From Thermohalobaculum sp039187815 (GTDB lineage: Bacteria > Pseudomonadota > Alphaproteobacteria > Rhodobacterales > Rhodobacteraceae): a DNA stretch of 41,322 nucleotides. Location: assembly GCA_039187815.1 (NCBI GenBank), contig JBCCZI010000023.1, positions 1 to 41,322 of the forward strand, written 5' to 3'. Within the stretch, counting starts at the first letter, position 1. The number at the start of each line of letters is the position of its first letter. Below the pieces are notes generated by a model. That model was not told where the DNA came from and searched no databases. It saw only the letters and a program-made list of their open reading frames with translations. A program made the translations under genes and the position numbers. Shown piece by piece: positions 16,701 through 23,661 of the stretch.

Positions 16701-16791
16701 CTATCTCGCCAAACCCGTGCGTAAGCGCCAGGTGCTCGACATGATCGAGCGCTACCGCGAAGAGGCAGAGCGGCTGTTCGCAGGGGCGTGA
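13702..16791 (+). CDS. Hybrid sensor histidine kinase: TM-helical sensor-TM, two PAS, HisKA, HATPase, two receivers
   Basis: 1029 residues from a TTG with GGAG 7 nt upstream (GTG at 13741 is an alternative). Membrane helices near residues 31-52 and 195-214 enclose a 140-residue, probably helical periplasmic region. Then come a PAS-like domain (about 226-340, FSVMSQGVLVTDASETVVFS), a second PAS (about 362-480), HisKA with the phospho-histidine His513 in MSHEIRTPMNGIIGM, and HATPase (N box ILINLVSNAVKF, G boxes DTGIGIP and GTGLGLAI). Receiver 1 (about 745-855) has Asp802 but is divergent. Receiver 2 (about 885-1020) is canonical: AEDNRTNQLVL, Asp949 in FMDISMPEMDG, Lys in YLAKPV. It is the obvious source of phosphate for the neighbouring Hpt protein. 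The signal is unknown. Confidence 0.93.
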   Translation: MERDRASAGLSRGVAREVPPEQTGRLARRLRILYLTGLTLIAGLAVAIFVISQEKHDLHGTAVEAIGLSAGQPYLVDRIGVLTVEILDAEPSERSALLVELSERADKLEQDRQALLDIVDASAPADLLELTVGPLGTDIALKRIGAVVARFLDNQDPAVAAEIWPVETRFLTQLERSAQLHQRWATARMDQMGMLQRGLAMVLMLFLILEVLLIFRPMERTITQSAKRLTEIFSVMSQGVLVTDASETVVFSNRRLREVLELPESWVPEGQKISDVIGMFANRGDYGPRLLPGAEFTPELYMSGDFEGIYHETESGRTVSVATTQRRGGGWVFSFTDMTGQKEQARILAAAERSAAANAAEANRLAIVARHTLDLILLMQPDGRISWANDAFLRFTGFGQEDVEGSTLDILFGAASDPETCTGILEAIAEQDSAACEIMLYRANARGYWADLTLSPVHSDGKLTHFICAVRDSTHRKRIQEQLAASEAQAIELAKRAEAASNAKSAFVASMSHEIRTPMNGIIGMSDLLSETDLTTDQQLYCDTIKHSGEALLMIVNDVLDFAKIESGKLEITPVAFDLRALVEDVVLLFSARAVQRGIALGHSYQPSLPTGFLADEGRIRQILINLVSNAVKFTDQGSVQMTVDGHTEAGRAIVQVSVKDTGIGIPSDALNDIFADFVQADQGVRRKFEGTGLGLAITKRLIDAMGGEVWVESVQGEGATFHLRLPLPLEPDAARAMPAIPTLEPGATAFIAEDFDADRRMLAGSTAHFGFKVTDAATTEHALESLGAMAGGKGPTLALIDSSLCREGEDLVGIIASRHPDCVTVLLLEVDTEPGELNISQPTLNLRKPLRLGALATAIGEGLVAKGHAKLQTVTTARDMPEIPGVEAEGDPESALGLRILIAEDNRTNQLVLRKMLAEEDCVLAFAGNGYEALQLSDTFGPDLIFMDISMPEMDGYEATRMIRAREHEINRPPVPIVALTANAMSGDREKCLEVGMNNYLAKPVRKRQVLDMIERYREEAERLFAGA

Positions 16792-16804
16792 CGCCCTCTG
16801 CGGG

Positions 16805-17077
16805 TCAGAGCGCCTCGAAGGCCAGCGCCAGTGCTGTGTCCTTTGAGGTGAGCCCGCCGGCATCATGGGTGGTCAGACGCACCTCGACCCGGTTGTAGAC
16901 GTTCACCCATTCTGGGTGGTGATCCGCGGCCTCCGCTTCGAACCCGGCGCGCACCATCCAAGCCAGTGCATCGCGAAAGCCCGCAAAGCGATACGTCTTG
17001 CAGATCGCGCGCCCGTCTTCCGACAATTGCCACCCGGCTTCGCGTAAGGCATCGGTCAGGAAGGTTTCAGAGGCCAT
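16805..17077 (-). CDS. phhB: Pterin-4a-carbinolamine dehydratase (PCD/DCoH)
   Basis: 90 residues, full length for the family. DHHPEWVNVYNRVEVRLTTH contains the active-site His53-His54-Pro55, followed by GGLTSKD. The enzyme dehydrates 4a-hydroxytetrahydropterin so that aromatic amino acid hydroxylases can reuse the cofactor, and some members support molybdopterin chemistry. It starts 3 bp after the phnF stop on the same strand, with GGAGAG as ribosome site inside the end of phnF, so it is cotranscribed with the phosphonate regulator. No phenylalanine hydroxylase gene is near. The link with phosphonate metabolism is unexplained. Confidence 0.92.
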   Translation of the reverse strand: MASETFLTDALREAGWQLSEDGRAICKTYRFAGFRDALAWMVRAGFEAEAADHHPEWVNVYNRVEVRLTTHDAGGLTSKDTALALAFEAL

Positions 17078-17080
17078 GGC

Positions 17081-17839
17081 TCAATTCTCTCCGGGCTCCT
17101 TTGGGTTGCCCGAAAAGGTAGAGCGGTCGATGACGAGTTGTACTCGGTCCGAGCAAAACCATGTCCGGCCGAATTCGAGGATCACGCCATCGGGGGCCGT
17201 GTTGATGCTCTCGGCCAAGAGCACCGGGTGGTTCTCGGCCATACGCAGGTGCCGGGCGATCATGGCCCCGGGCATCACGGCGGTCAGACGCGTAGAATGA
17301 CGCTCATAACTCCCGTGGCCGACCCGCGAGAGCGCGCGGGTGACGCTTCCCTCGGTCTCCAGGGCCTCGCGTATCCCATCCAGCCGTTCCGTCGGGTAAA
17401 AGCCTTCCTTGTAGGTGATGGGCACATCGTCAGCGCTTGAGATGGTCTCGCGTACGATGAGCGGGTCGCCTGGCGCGACTCCGAGGGCGCGCGCCGCGCG
17501 CCGATCGGCGCCCACATCCTCAATGCGCAGGATATGCGTCTGGCTCTTGCGCCCAATCTCGGCCAAGTTATCGCTCATACGGGTCCGCGGGCCTATGCCA
17601 TAGTCGAACCGCCCTTGGGTCACATAGGCGCCCGAGCCGCGGCGCACATAGATCCGGCCATCTTCGCGCAAGCCTTCAAGCGCTCGGCGCACCGTGTGCC
17701 GGTTCACGCCAAAGCGCTGTGCCATTTCCGCCTCGGTGGGCAGCTTTGAGCCCGGAGGATAAAGACCGTCGTCGATTTCACCGCCGATCGTCGTCAGAAT
17801 TTGCTGCCACAGGGGCAGTGTTTTTTCACCCATCGCCAT
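17081..17839 (-). CDS. phnF: GntR/HutC-family phosphonate regulator
   Basis: 252 residues from the ATG at 17839 (a GTG at 17884 is possible but adds an unconserved 15-residue stretch). Residues about 5-72 are a winged helix: GSKLPTEAEMAQRFGVNRHT, VRRALEGL and YVRRGSGAYV. The rest is a UTRA effector domain (LIVRETISSADDVPITYKEG, FYPTERL, and FGRTWFCSDRVQLVID near the end), as in PhnF. PhnF represses C-P lyase genes until a phosphonate-related ligand is bound. It is divergent from phnG, and the 105-bp gap contains an inverted repeat placed inside its own predicted promoter. Transcribed with the PCD gene. Confidence 0.88.
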   Translation of the reverse strand: MAMGEKTLPLWQQILTTIGGEIDDGLYPPGSKLPTEAEMAQRFGVNRHTVRRALEGLREDGRIYVRRGSGAYVTQGRFDYGIGPRTRMSDNLAEIGRKSQTHILRIEDVGADRRAARALGVAPGDPLIVRETISSADDVPITYKEGFYPTERLDGIREALETEGSVTRALSRVGHGSYERHSTRLTAVMPGAMIARHLRMAENHPVLLAESINTAPDGVILEFGRTWFCSDRVQLVIDRSTFSGNPKEPGEN

Positions 17840-17902
17840 CGTCACAAAACTGTATCCCAAGTTCACTCTTTCGCATGTGGACACCCACCCAGGGCGCAGT
17901 TA

Positions 17903-17931
17903 TATATCTACTTGTATAGTAGTCCAGACAA
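17903..17931 (-). promoter_or_regulatory. Candidate phnF promoter with embedded operator
   Basis: Minus-strand TTGTCT (17931-17926) and GATATA (17908-17903) have a 17-bp spacer. The spacer region holds the inverted repeat CTACT-N5-AGTAG (17908-17922), with a TTGTATAG core like operators of HutC-subfamily GntR regulators. Its place between phnF and phnG suggests PhnF represses both directions. Binding is inferred, not shown. Confidence 0.45.
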
Positions 17932-17944
17932 ATTTGGTTTCCCT

Positions 17945-18403
17945 ATGGCAAAAGACGTCGCGGCTGCCGACAGAAAGCGCTGGTTATCGCTACTAGCCAA
18001 GGCAGAAGACTCACATCTCGAACGGCTGTGGACGGCGACGGGGCTGAGCCCGTCCTTTCGATGGCTGCGGTCGCCCCAGTCGGGAACCGTGATGGTGCGC
18101 GGCCGGGCAGGGGCCACGGGAGCGCCTTTCAATCTAGGTGAGATGACGGTGACCCGCTCTGCGCTGCGGCTGGAGACCGGCGAGATCGGCCATGGCTATG
18201 TCTCTGGACGCAGCAAGCGCAAATCCGAGATCGCAGCCCTCTGCGATGCGCTTTTGCAAGTCGCGGACAGCCGCGCGGAGAAGGTCGATACCGGTGTCAT
18301 AAGCCCCTTGGAGCAGGCCGCCTCGGCCGCCGTTCATATGCGTGCCGAGAAGGCTGCCGCCACCAAGGTGGAGTTCTTCACTCTGGAACGCGGAGCCGAA
18401 TGA
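17945..18403 (+). CDS. phnG: C-P lyase core subunit PhnG
   Basis: 152 residues; ATG at 17945, with the longer open frame to 17801 running through the operator region. RKRWLSLLAKAEDSHLERLW near the N-terminus and FNLGEMTVTRSALRLETGEI, GHGYVSGRSKRKSEIAALCD are characteristic of PhnG. It forms the PhnG2H2I2J2 core complex in the cytoplasm and with PhnI, H and L attaches the phosphonate to the ribose of ATP, displacing adenine. First gene of the main phn operon, overlapping phnH by 4 bp (ATGA). Confidence 0.95.
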   Translation: MAKDVAAADRKRWLSLLAKAEDSHLERLWTATGLSPSFRWLRSPQSGTVMVRGRAGATGAPFNLGEMTVTRSALRLETGEIGHGYVSGRSKRKSEIAALCDALLQVADSRAEKVDTGVISPLEQAASAAVHMRAEKAAATKVEFFTLERGAE

Positions 18404-18984
18404 TGGACGCAGCCGTACTCGAAGGTGGCTTCGAGGATCTGCCACAGCAGCTGGCCAGGGCGTTTCGCGCGGCGCTCGAGGCGCTGTCCGATCCTGGCGC
18501 CATCCGGTCCATGGAGCGCACCAGCCCGCCAGAGATCGGCTCGGCGGCGGGGGCTCTGCTCCTCACCTTGTGTGACGGGACCACCCGGCTCTGGCTCCCC
18601 GAACGCCTCAACCCTGGACCGGCCGACCACTGGATCCTGTTCCATACCAATGCCAGCGTGACGCGGGAGCGCGGAGAGGCGGATTTCGCGCTCGGTCGAT
18701 GGGCCGAGTTGGCGCCCCTGAGCGATTGGAAGGCCGGCACACCCGACTTTCCGGATCGCTCCGCCACGCTCCTTGTCGAGGTCGATGGCTTGGAGGGCGG
18801 CGATCCCATGCGCTTGTCTGGCCCCGGGATCCCCGGGCATCGCAGCTTTGCGCCGCGCCTGCCGGACGGCGCCGCACAAGCGCTCGCCGAGAATGCCAGC
18901 CGTTTCCCGTTGGGCGTCGATGTCATCCTGGTCGCCGGAAACTGCATCGCCGCCATTCCGCGCAGCACCAGAATCGGGGTCTGA
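18400..18984 (+). CDS. phnH: C-P lyase core subunit PhnH
   Basis: 194 residues, the usual size. GGFEDLPQQLARAFRAALEA at the start is a PhnH hallmark, as are LLTLCDGTTRLWLP, WILFHTNASVT and LEVDG-like LLVEVDGLEGG followed by RLSGPGIPG. PhnH resembles a PLP-dependent fold but lacks the cofactor; it packs against PhnJ in the C-P lyase core. The start overlaps phnG (ATGA) and the stop lies 2 bp before phnI, so stoichiometric translation is likely. Confidence 0.95.
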   Translation: MMDAAVLEGGFEDLPQQLARAFRAALEALSDPGAIRSMERTSPPEIGSAAGALLLTLCDGTTRLWLPERLNPGPADHWILFHTNASVTRERGEADFALGRWAELAPLSDWKAGTPDFPDRSATLLVEVDGLEGGDPMRLSGPGIPGHRSFAPRLPDGAAQALAENASRFPLGVDVILVAGNCIAAIPRSTRIGV

Positions 18985-18986
18985 CC

Positions 18987-20066
18987 ATGTATGTCGCCGT
19001 TAAGGGTGGGGAGCGCGCGATTGAGAACGCGCATGCCTGGTTGGCGGAGGTTCGGCGCGGAGATCCCGCCGTTCCCGTCGTTGCCCCCGACCAGATCCGC
19101 GAGCAACTCGGCATCGGCGTGGCGCGGGTCATGGCCGAGGGGTCGCTTTACGATCCGGATCTGGCCTCGCTGGCGATCAAGCAGACCCGCGGGGACATGA
19201 TCGAGGCAGTCTTTCTCGTGCGGGCCTATCGCACAACGCTGCCGCGCTTTGGCGCCTCGGAGCCGGTTGAGACCGAGCGCATGGCTTGCATCCGGCGCAT
19301 CTCGGCCACCTTCAAGGACTTGCCAGGTGGGCAGGTGCTGGGCCCGACCTTTGACTACACCCACCGGTTGATCGACTTTACGCTCGCCGCCGAGGGCGAG
19401 CCGCCTGCCGCCCCCGTTGCTGAGCCGGGTGCCCCGGAGATGCCGCATGTGGCGAGCTTTCTCAACCACGAGGGCCTGATCCAGGGAGAGGTGGAGGGCG
19501 ATGATAGCCCGCCGGATCTCACCCGCGAGCCGCTCGATTTTCCGGCTGAACGGGCGCTGCGCCTTCAGGCTTTGACCCGTGCTGACGAAGGCTTCCTGCT
19601 CGGGCTCGCCTATTCGACCCAGCGCGGCTATGGCCGGACGCACGCCTTTGTTGGCGAGTTGCGCATCGGCCTGGTGGCGGTCGAGTTCGAGATCCCGGAG
19701 CTTGGGTTGACCATCGAGATCGCCGAGATCGAGCTCACGGAATGCGAAACAGTCAACCAGTTCGCAGGCTCGAAGCTCGAGCCGCCGCAGTTCACGCGCG
19801 GCTATGGCCTGGTCTACGGCCAGTCGGAACGCAAGGCGTTGTCCATGTCGCTGGTCGACAGGGCGCTGCGTTGGGCCGAGCTTGGTGAGGAGAACGAGGG
19901 CGCCCCAGCCCAGGATGCCGAGTTCGTCCTGTCCCATGCGGACAATGTCCAGGCCACAGGCTTTCTCGAGCACATCAAGCTGCCCCATTATGTGGACTTC
20001 CAGGCCGAGCTAGAATTGGTGCGCCGCATGCGCCGCGAGGCGCTCGCGCGGAAGGCTGCCGAATGA
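18987..20066 (+). CDS. phnI: C-P lyase core subunit PhnI
   Basis: 359 residues. MYVAVKGGERAIENAHAWLA at the N-terminus and LAIKQTRGDMIEAVFLVRAY, LNHEGLI, RADEGFLLGLAYSTQRGYG and LPHYVDFQAELELVR are conserved in PhnI. PhnI is a nucleosidase that, with G, H and L, swaps the adenine of ATP for the phosphonate to give 5-triphosphoribosyl-1-phosphonate. Long open frames upstream of the ATG at 18987 belong to another frame of phnH and were excluded. The 3' end overlaps the HAD gene by 4 bp. Confidence 0.95.
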   Translation: MYVAVKGGERAIENAHAWLAEVRRGDPAVPVVAPDQIREQLGIGVARVMAEGSLYDPDLASLAIKQTRGDMIEAVFLVRAYRTTLPRFGASEPVETERMACIRRISATFKDLPGGQVLGPTFDYTHRLIDFTLAAEGEPPAAPVAEPGAPEMPHVASFLNHEGLIQGEVEGDDSPPDLTREPLDFPAERALRLQALTRADEGFLLGLAYSTQRGYGRTHAFVGELRIGLVAVEFEIPELGLTIEIAEIELTECETVNQFAGSKLEPPQFTRGYGLVYGQSERKALSMSLVDRALRWAELGEENEGAPAQDAEFVLSHADNVQATGFLEHIKLPHYVDFQAELELVRRMRREALARKAAE

Positions 20067-20659
20067 CGGCCATCGTGTTCGATATCGGGAATGTGGTGAT
20101 CGGCTGGGATCCATTTGCCGTGTTCGACGACCTGCCGCGCGCCGAGGCACAGGCGTTTTTTGACGAGGTCGGGTTTGCCGCGTGGAACCTCGAGCAGGAC
20201 CGTGGCCGCGCTTGGGATGAGGCCGTGCACCATCTGGCGAGACTTTATCCCCACCGCGCGCCAATGATCGAGCGCTTCCGCGCTGACTGGCTGAAGTCCG
20301 TGACAGGCCCCATCGACGGCACCGCTGAGATCATTGAGGACTTGCGCGACCGCGGCCACGCCCTGCATGCGATCACCAATTTTTCGCGCGAGAAATGGGC
20401 CGAGACGGTGCCGCGGTTTCCCGTCCTCAGCGCCGCCTTCGGCGAGGTTGTGGTCTCGGCTCATGAGGGGCTGCTGAAGCCTGACCCGCGGATCTTTGGC
20501 GTCTTGCTCGAGCGCACCGGGCTTGCCCCCGGAGATGCGCTCTTTGTCGACGACAGCGCGATGAACGTCGCCGGCGCACGGGCCATCGGCATGGCGGCGC
20601 ACCACTTCCACGATGCCGCGGGCCTGCGCGCAGATCTCGAAACGAGAGGGTTGCTGTGA
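20063..20659 (+). CDS. HAD-IA family phosphatase inserted in the phn operon
   Basis: 198 residues. HAD motif I is FDIGNVVIGWD, with Asp7 as nucleophile and Gly where most phosphatases have a second Asp, the variant also seen in YihX-type sugar-phosphate phosphatases. Motif II lies in LHAITNFSRE, motif III lysine in EGLLKPDPRIFG, and motif IV is LFVDDSAMNV. It probably hydrolyses a small phosphate ester. It lies between phnI and phnJ with 4-bp overlaps on both sides, so it is a true operon member. A role in removing pyrophosphate or phosphate from a pathway intermediate, or clearing an off-path phosphoribosyl compound, is inference. Confidence 0.85.
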   Translation: MTAIVFDIGNVVIGWDPFAVFDDLPRAEAQAFFDEVGFAAWNLEQDRGRAWDEAVHHLARLYPHRAPMIERFRADWLKSVTGPIDGTAEIIEDLRDRGHALHAITNFSREKWAETVPRFPVLSAAFGEVVVSAHEGLLKPDPRIFGVLLERTGLAPGDALFVDDSAMNVAGARAIGMAAHHFHDAAGLRADLETRGLL

Positions 20660-21561
20660 CCGATACCCTTAAGCCGACACGCACCGAGCAAAGCAGCGCC
20701 ATCGGCAAGGCTTACAACTTTGCTTATCTGGATGAACAGACCAAGCGGATGATCCGGCGCGCCATCCTGAAGGCCGTGGCGATCCCGGGCTATCAGGTGC
20801 CGTTCTCCTCACGCGAAATGCCCATGCCCTATGGCTGGGGCACTGGGGGCGTGCAGGTGACCGCCGCCTGTCTGACCGATGCTGATTGCCTGAAGGTCAT
20901 CGACCAGGGGGCCGACGACACCACGAACGCGGTCTCGATCCGCAAGTTCTTCCAAAAGACGGCCGGCATCGCGACGACCGAGGAGACTGAAGAGGCGAGT
21001 ATCATCCAGACCCGCCACCGCATTCCTGAGATGCCGCTCACCGAGGGTCAGATCCTGGTCTATCAGGTGCCGATCCCCGAGCCGCTGCGTTTCCTCGAGC
21101 CGCGGGAGACCGAGACCCGGCGCATGCACGCCCTCGAGGACTACGGGCTGATGCATGTTAAGCTCTATGAGGATATCAGCCGCCACAATCACATCGCCAC
21201 GACCTATGCCTATCCGGTGATGGTCGAGGACCGCTATGTGATGGACCCCTCGCCTATCCCGAAATTCGACAATCCCAAGCTGTCAAACAATGCGGCACTC
21301 CAGCTTTTTGGCGCTGGGCGCGAGCAGCGGATCTATGCGATCCCACCCTACACCAAAGTCGTGAGCCTCGACTTCGAGGACTATCCCTTTGATCCGGGCC
21401 ATTGGGAGGAGCGGTGCGAGCTCTGCGGTTGCGAGACCTCGTTCCTCGACGAGGTCATTACCGATGACCAGGGCGGGCGCATGTTCGTCTGCTCGGACAC
21501 CGCCTGGTGCCGGAGCCGGCAGCGGATTGCCTTGCCATTTCCCAGCGAGGTCGCCCCATGA
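20656..21561 (+). CDS. phnJ: Alpha-D-ribose 1-methylphosphonate 5-phosphate C-P lyase
   Basis: 301 residues from a GTG in GTGA overlap with the HAD gene. The radical-SAM-type catalytic subunit that breaks the carbon-phosphorus bond. The four functional cysteines are C254, C257, C279 and C285 (spacing C-x2-C-x21-C-x5-C), the same spacing as in E. coli PhnJ, where three bind the 4Fe-4S cluster and one forms the thiyl radical. C259 is an extra cysteine. The radical glycine region is AIPGYQVPF (Gly45) followed by REMPMPYGWGTGGVQVTAA. Product is methane or another hydrocarbon plus ribose cyclic phosphate. All catalytic residues are present, so the locus is probably active. Confidence 0.97.
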   Translation: MTDTLKPTRTEQSSAIGKAYNFAYLDEQTKRMIRRAILKAVAIPGYQVPFSSREMPMPYGWGTGGVQVTAACLTDADCLKVIDQGADDTTNAVSIRKFFQKTAGIATTEETEEASIIQTRHRIPEMPLTEGQILVYQVPIPEPLRFLEPRETETRRMHALEDYGLMHVKLYEDISRHNHIATTYAYPVMVEDRYVMDPSPIPKFDNPKLSNNAALQLFGAGREQRIYAIPPYTKVVSLDFEDYPFDPGHWEERCELCGCETSFLDEVITDDQGGRMFVCSDTAWCRSRQRIALPFPSEVAP

Positions 21562-22385
21562 GCCTGCAATCCATGGCCGCAGAGATCGAGCCTGTTCTCT
21601 CGCTGGAGCGTGCGCCGTTCTTGCAGGTCGAGGGTGTGGACAAGCGCTATGGTGAGCGGATCGGCTGCGTCGATGTCAGTTTTGCGCTCTGGCCCGGCGA
21701 AGTCTTGGGCATTGTCGGCGAGTCCGGATCGGGCAAGACCACGCTGCTGCGTTGCCTGGGCGGGCTGCTGGCCCCCGATGCCGGAAGCGTGCTGTTCGCC
21801 GAAGGCGGCGCGGAGGCGGCGCCGGTCGACATCTTCCAGATCTCCGAGCCCGAGCGGCGCAGGCTGATGCGCAGCGAATGGGCCTTTGTCCACCAGAACC
21901 CGCGCGACGGTCTGCGCATGGGTGTCTCGGCCGGGGCCAATATCGGCGAGCCGCTTATGGCCCAGGGGATGCGCCATTACGGGCGCATCCGGGACCACGG
22001 GCTCGATTGGCTGCAGCGGGTCGAGATCGACCCCGCCCGCATCGATGACCGCCCCGCCGCCTTTTCCGGGGGCATGCAGCAGCGCCTCCAAATCGCGCGG
22101 GCGTTGGTGACAGGCCCGCGGTTGGTCTATATGGACGAGCCGACGGGCGGCCTCGATGTCAGCGTGCAGGCGCGCCTCTTGGACCTGATCCGCAGCCTTG
22201 TGCGCGGGCTGGGGCTCTCGGCGGTCGTCGTGACCCATGATCTCGCGGTGGTGCGGCTCTTGGCCGACCGGTTGATGGTGATGCAGGGGGGGCATGTGAT
22301 CGAGACCGGGCTCACGGACCAGGTGCTGGACGATCCGCAGCACGCCTATACGCAGCTGTTGGTCAGCTCGGTGCTGCAGGTATGA
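21558..22385 (+). CDS. phnK: C-P lyase ABC-type ATPase PhnK
   Basis: 275 residues from the ATG at 21558 (ATGA overlap with phnJ). Single ABC cassette with no membrane domain: Walker A GESGSGKTT at 54-62, signature FSGGMQQRLQIARAL, Walker B RLVYMDEPTGGLD and H-loop VVVTHDLAVV. FVHQNPRDGLRMGVSAGANI is typical of PhnK. It binds the PhnGHIJ core next to PhnJ and, with PhnL, is thought to open or remodel the complex using ATP. Although annotated in some genomes as a transporter, it is part of the lyase. Confidence 0.95.
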   Translation: MSLQSMAAEIEPVLSLERAPFLQVEGVDKRYGERIGCVDVSFALWPGEVLGIVGESGSGKTTLLRCLGGLLAPDAGSVLFAEGGAEAAPVDIFQISEPERRRLMRSEWAFVHQNPRDGLRMGVSAGANIGEPLMAQGMRHYGRIRDHGLDWLQRVEIDPARIDDRPAAFSGGMQQRLQIARALVTGPRLVYMDEPTGGLDVSVQARLLDLIRSLVRGLGLSAVVVTHDLAVVRLLADRLMVMQGGHVIETGLTDQVLDDPQHAYTQLLVSSVLQV

Positions 22386-23107
22386 GCGCCCCGGCCATGC
22401 GGCACCCGAGCGCGCCTGGGGCTGCGGTGCGGGTCAGCGACGTCTCCAAGAGCTTCATTCTGCATAATCAGTCGAGCGCGCGGCTGCCGATCATCTATGG
22501 CGCCGCCTTCGAGGTGGATGGCGGCGAGTGTGTGGCGCTGACGGGTCCCTCCGGTGCGGGCAAGTCGACGATGCTGCGTATGGTCTATGGCAATTACCTG
22601 GTCGATGCGGGCCAGATCGAGGTTCTGGGCACCGATGTGCCGCGTGCCAGCGCGCGCGAGATGCTGGCGCTCCGGCGCGCGCGGCTCGGCTATGTCAGCC
22701 AGTTCCTGCGGGTTGTGCCGCGGGTGTCGACCCTCGAGGTTGTGGCCGAGCCCTGTCTGGCTGTGGGCCTCGAGCGGGATGAAGCGCTGGAGCGCGCACG
22801 CATTCTGCTCCGCCGACTAAACATTCCTGAGCAGCTGTGGGGGCTCTCACCGCTGACCTTTTCGGGCGGCGAACAGCAGCGCGTGAACATCGCCCGCGGG
22901 TTCTCGCACCGTTATCCGGTCTTGCTGCTCGACGAGCCGACCGCCAGCCTCGATCCAGCCAACCGCGAGGTGGTGCTCTCGATGATCCTAGAGGCCAAGG
23001 CCGGGGGGGGCGCGATCTTGGGGATCTTTCACGATGCAACCGCGCGCGCAGCCGTCTGCGACCGCGCTGTGGACGTGACCGCCTTTGTGCCACAGGAGGG
23101 TCAGTGA
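22382..23107 (+). CDS. phnL: C-P lyase ABC-type ATPase PhnL
   Basis: 241 residues. Walker A GPSGAGKST (55-63) followed by MLRMVYGNYLVDAGQIEVLG, typical of PhnL; signature FSGGEQQRVNIARGF, Walker B VLLLDEPTASLD, and HD in FHDATARA. PhnL docks on PhnK and is needed for the first reaction with PhnGHI. Starts in ATGA overlap with phnK and ends sharing one base with the phnN start (TGATG). Confidence 0.95.
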   Translation: MSAPAMRHPSAPGAAVRVSDVSKSFILHNQSSARLPIIYGAAFEVDGGECVALTGPSGAGKSTMLRMVYGNYLVDAGQIEVLGTDVPRASAREMLALRRARLGYVSQFLRVVPRVSTLEVVAEPCLAVGLERDEALERARILLRRLNIPEQLWGLSPLTFSGGEQQRVNIARGFSHRYPVLLLDEPTASLDPANREVVLSMILEAKAGGGAILGIFHDATARAAVCDRAVDVTAFVPQEGQ

Positions 23108-23661
23108 TGCGCGGGACCTTGTTTCTGGTGGTCGGGCCATCGGGGGTGGGCAAGGACACACTGATCGAGGTCGCGGCCAAGGCGCGCCCCGATCTGCTGG
23201 TGCCGATGCGCACGGTCACTCGCCCTGTCGCTTCGGGGGGCGAGACGATCCGCAGCCTGACGCCCGGTGCTTTTGACGCAGCCGAGGCGGCGGGCGCTTT
23301 TATGCTGTCCTGGCGCGCCCATGGCCTGGCTTATGGCGTGCCCCGCACGGCGGCGGAGCGCTTGGCGGCCGGACAGGACGTGCTGGTGAATGTAAGCCGC
23401 TCGGTGGTCGCAGCGGCCCGGGCGGCGTTCCAGCCGGTGCGGGTGCTGGCCATCGTTGCGCCTGCGGAGGTTCTGGCTGCGCGCCTCGCTGCCCGCGGGC
23501 GTGAGCCGGCCGAGGACATTGCGCGGCGCTTGGCCCAATCCACGCGTCCGGTCCCGGACGGGGATGATGTGATCCTGATCCAGAACGCCGGCACGCTCGA
23601 GACGGCGGTAGCGGCCTTCCTAGCGGCGCTTCAGCCTGAAAGCGCATGCGAGGCCAAGTGA
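23107..23661 (+). CDS. phnN: Ribose 1,5-bisphosphate phosphokinase PhnN
   Basis: 184 residues, close to the E. coli length. P-loop GPSGVGKDT at 10-18, then RTVTRPVASGGETIRSLTPG, the guanylate-kinase-like nucleotide/substrate region, and AHGLAYGVP. PhnN converts ribose 1,5-bisphosphate, the end product of the lyase pathway, to PRPP so the ribose returns to nucleotide synthesis. Last gene of the plus-strand operon. Its last 31 bp overlap the 3' end of the convergent DUF1045 gene. Confidence 0.93.
   Translation: MRGTLFLVVGPSGVGKDTLIEVAAKARPDLLVPMRTVTRPVASGGETIRSLTPGAFDAAEAAGAFMLSWRAHGLAYGVPRTAAERLAAGQDVLVNVSRSVVAAARAAFQPVRVLAIVAPAEVLAARLAARGREPAEDIARRLAQSTRPVPDGDDVILIQNAGTLETAVAAFLAALQPESACEAK

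Noticed and set aside
18378..19988. 536-residue minus-strand open frame
   Set aside because: Antisense to phnH and phnI, both clearly coding.
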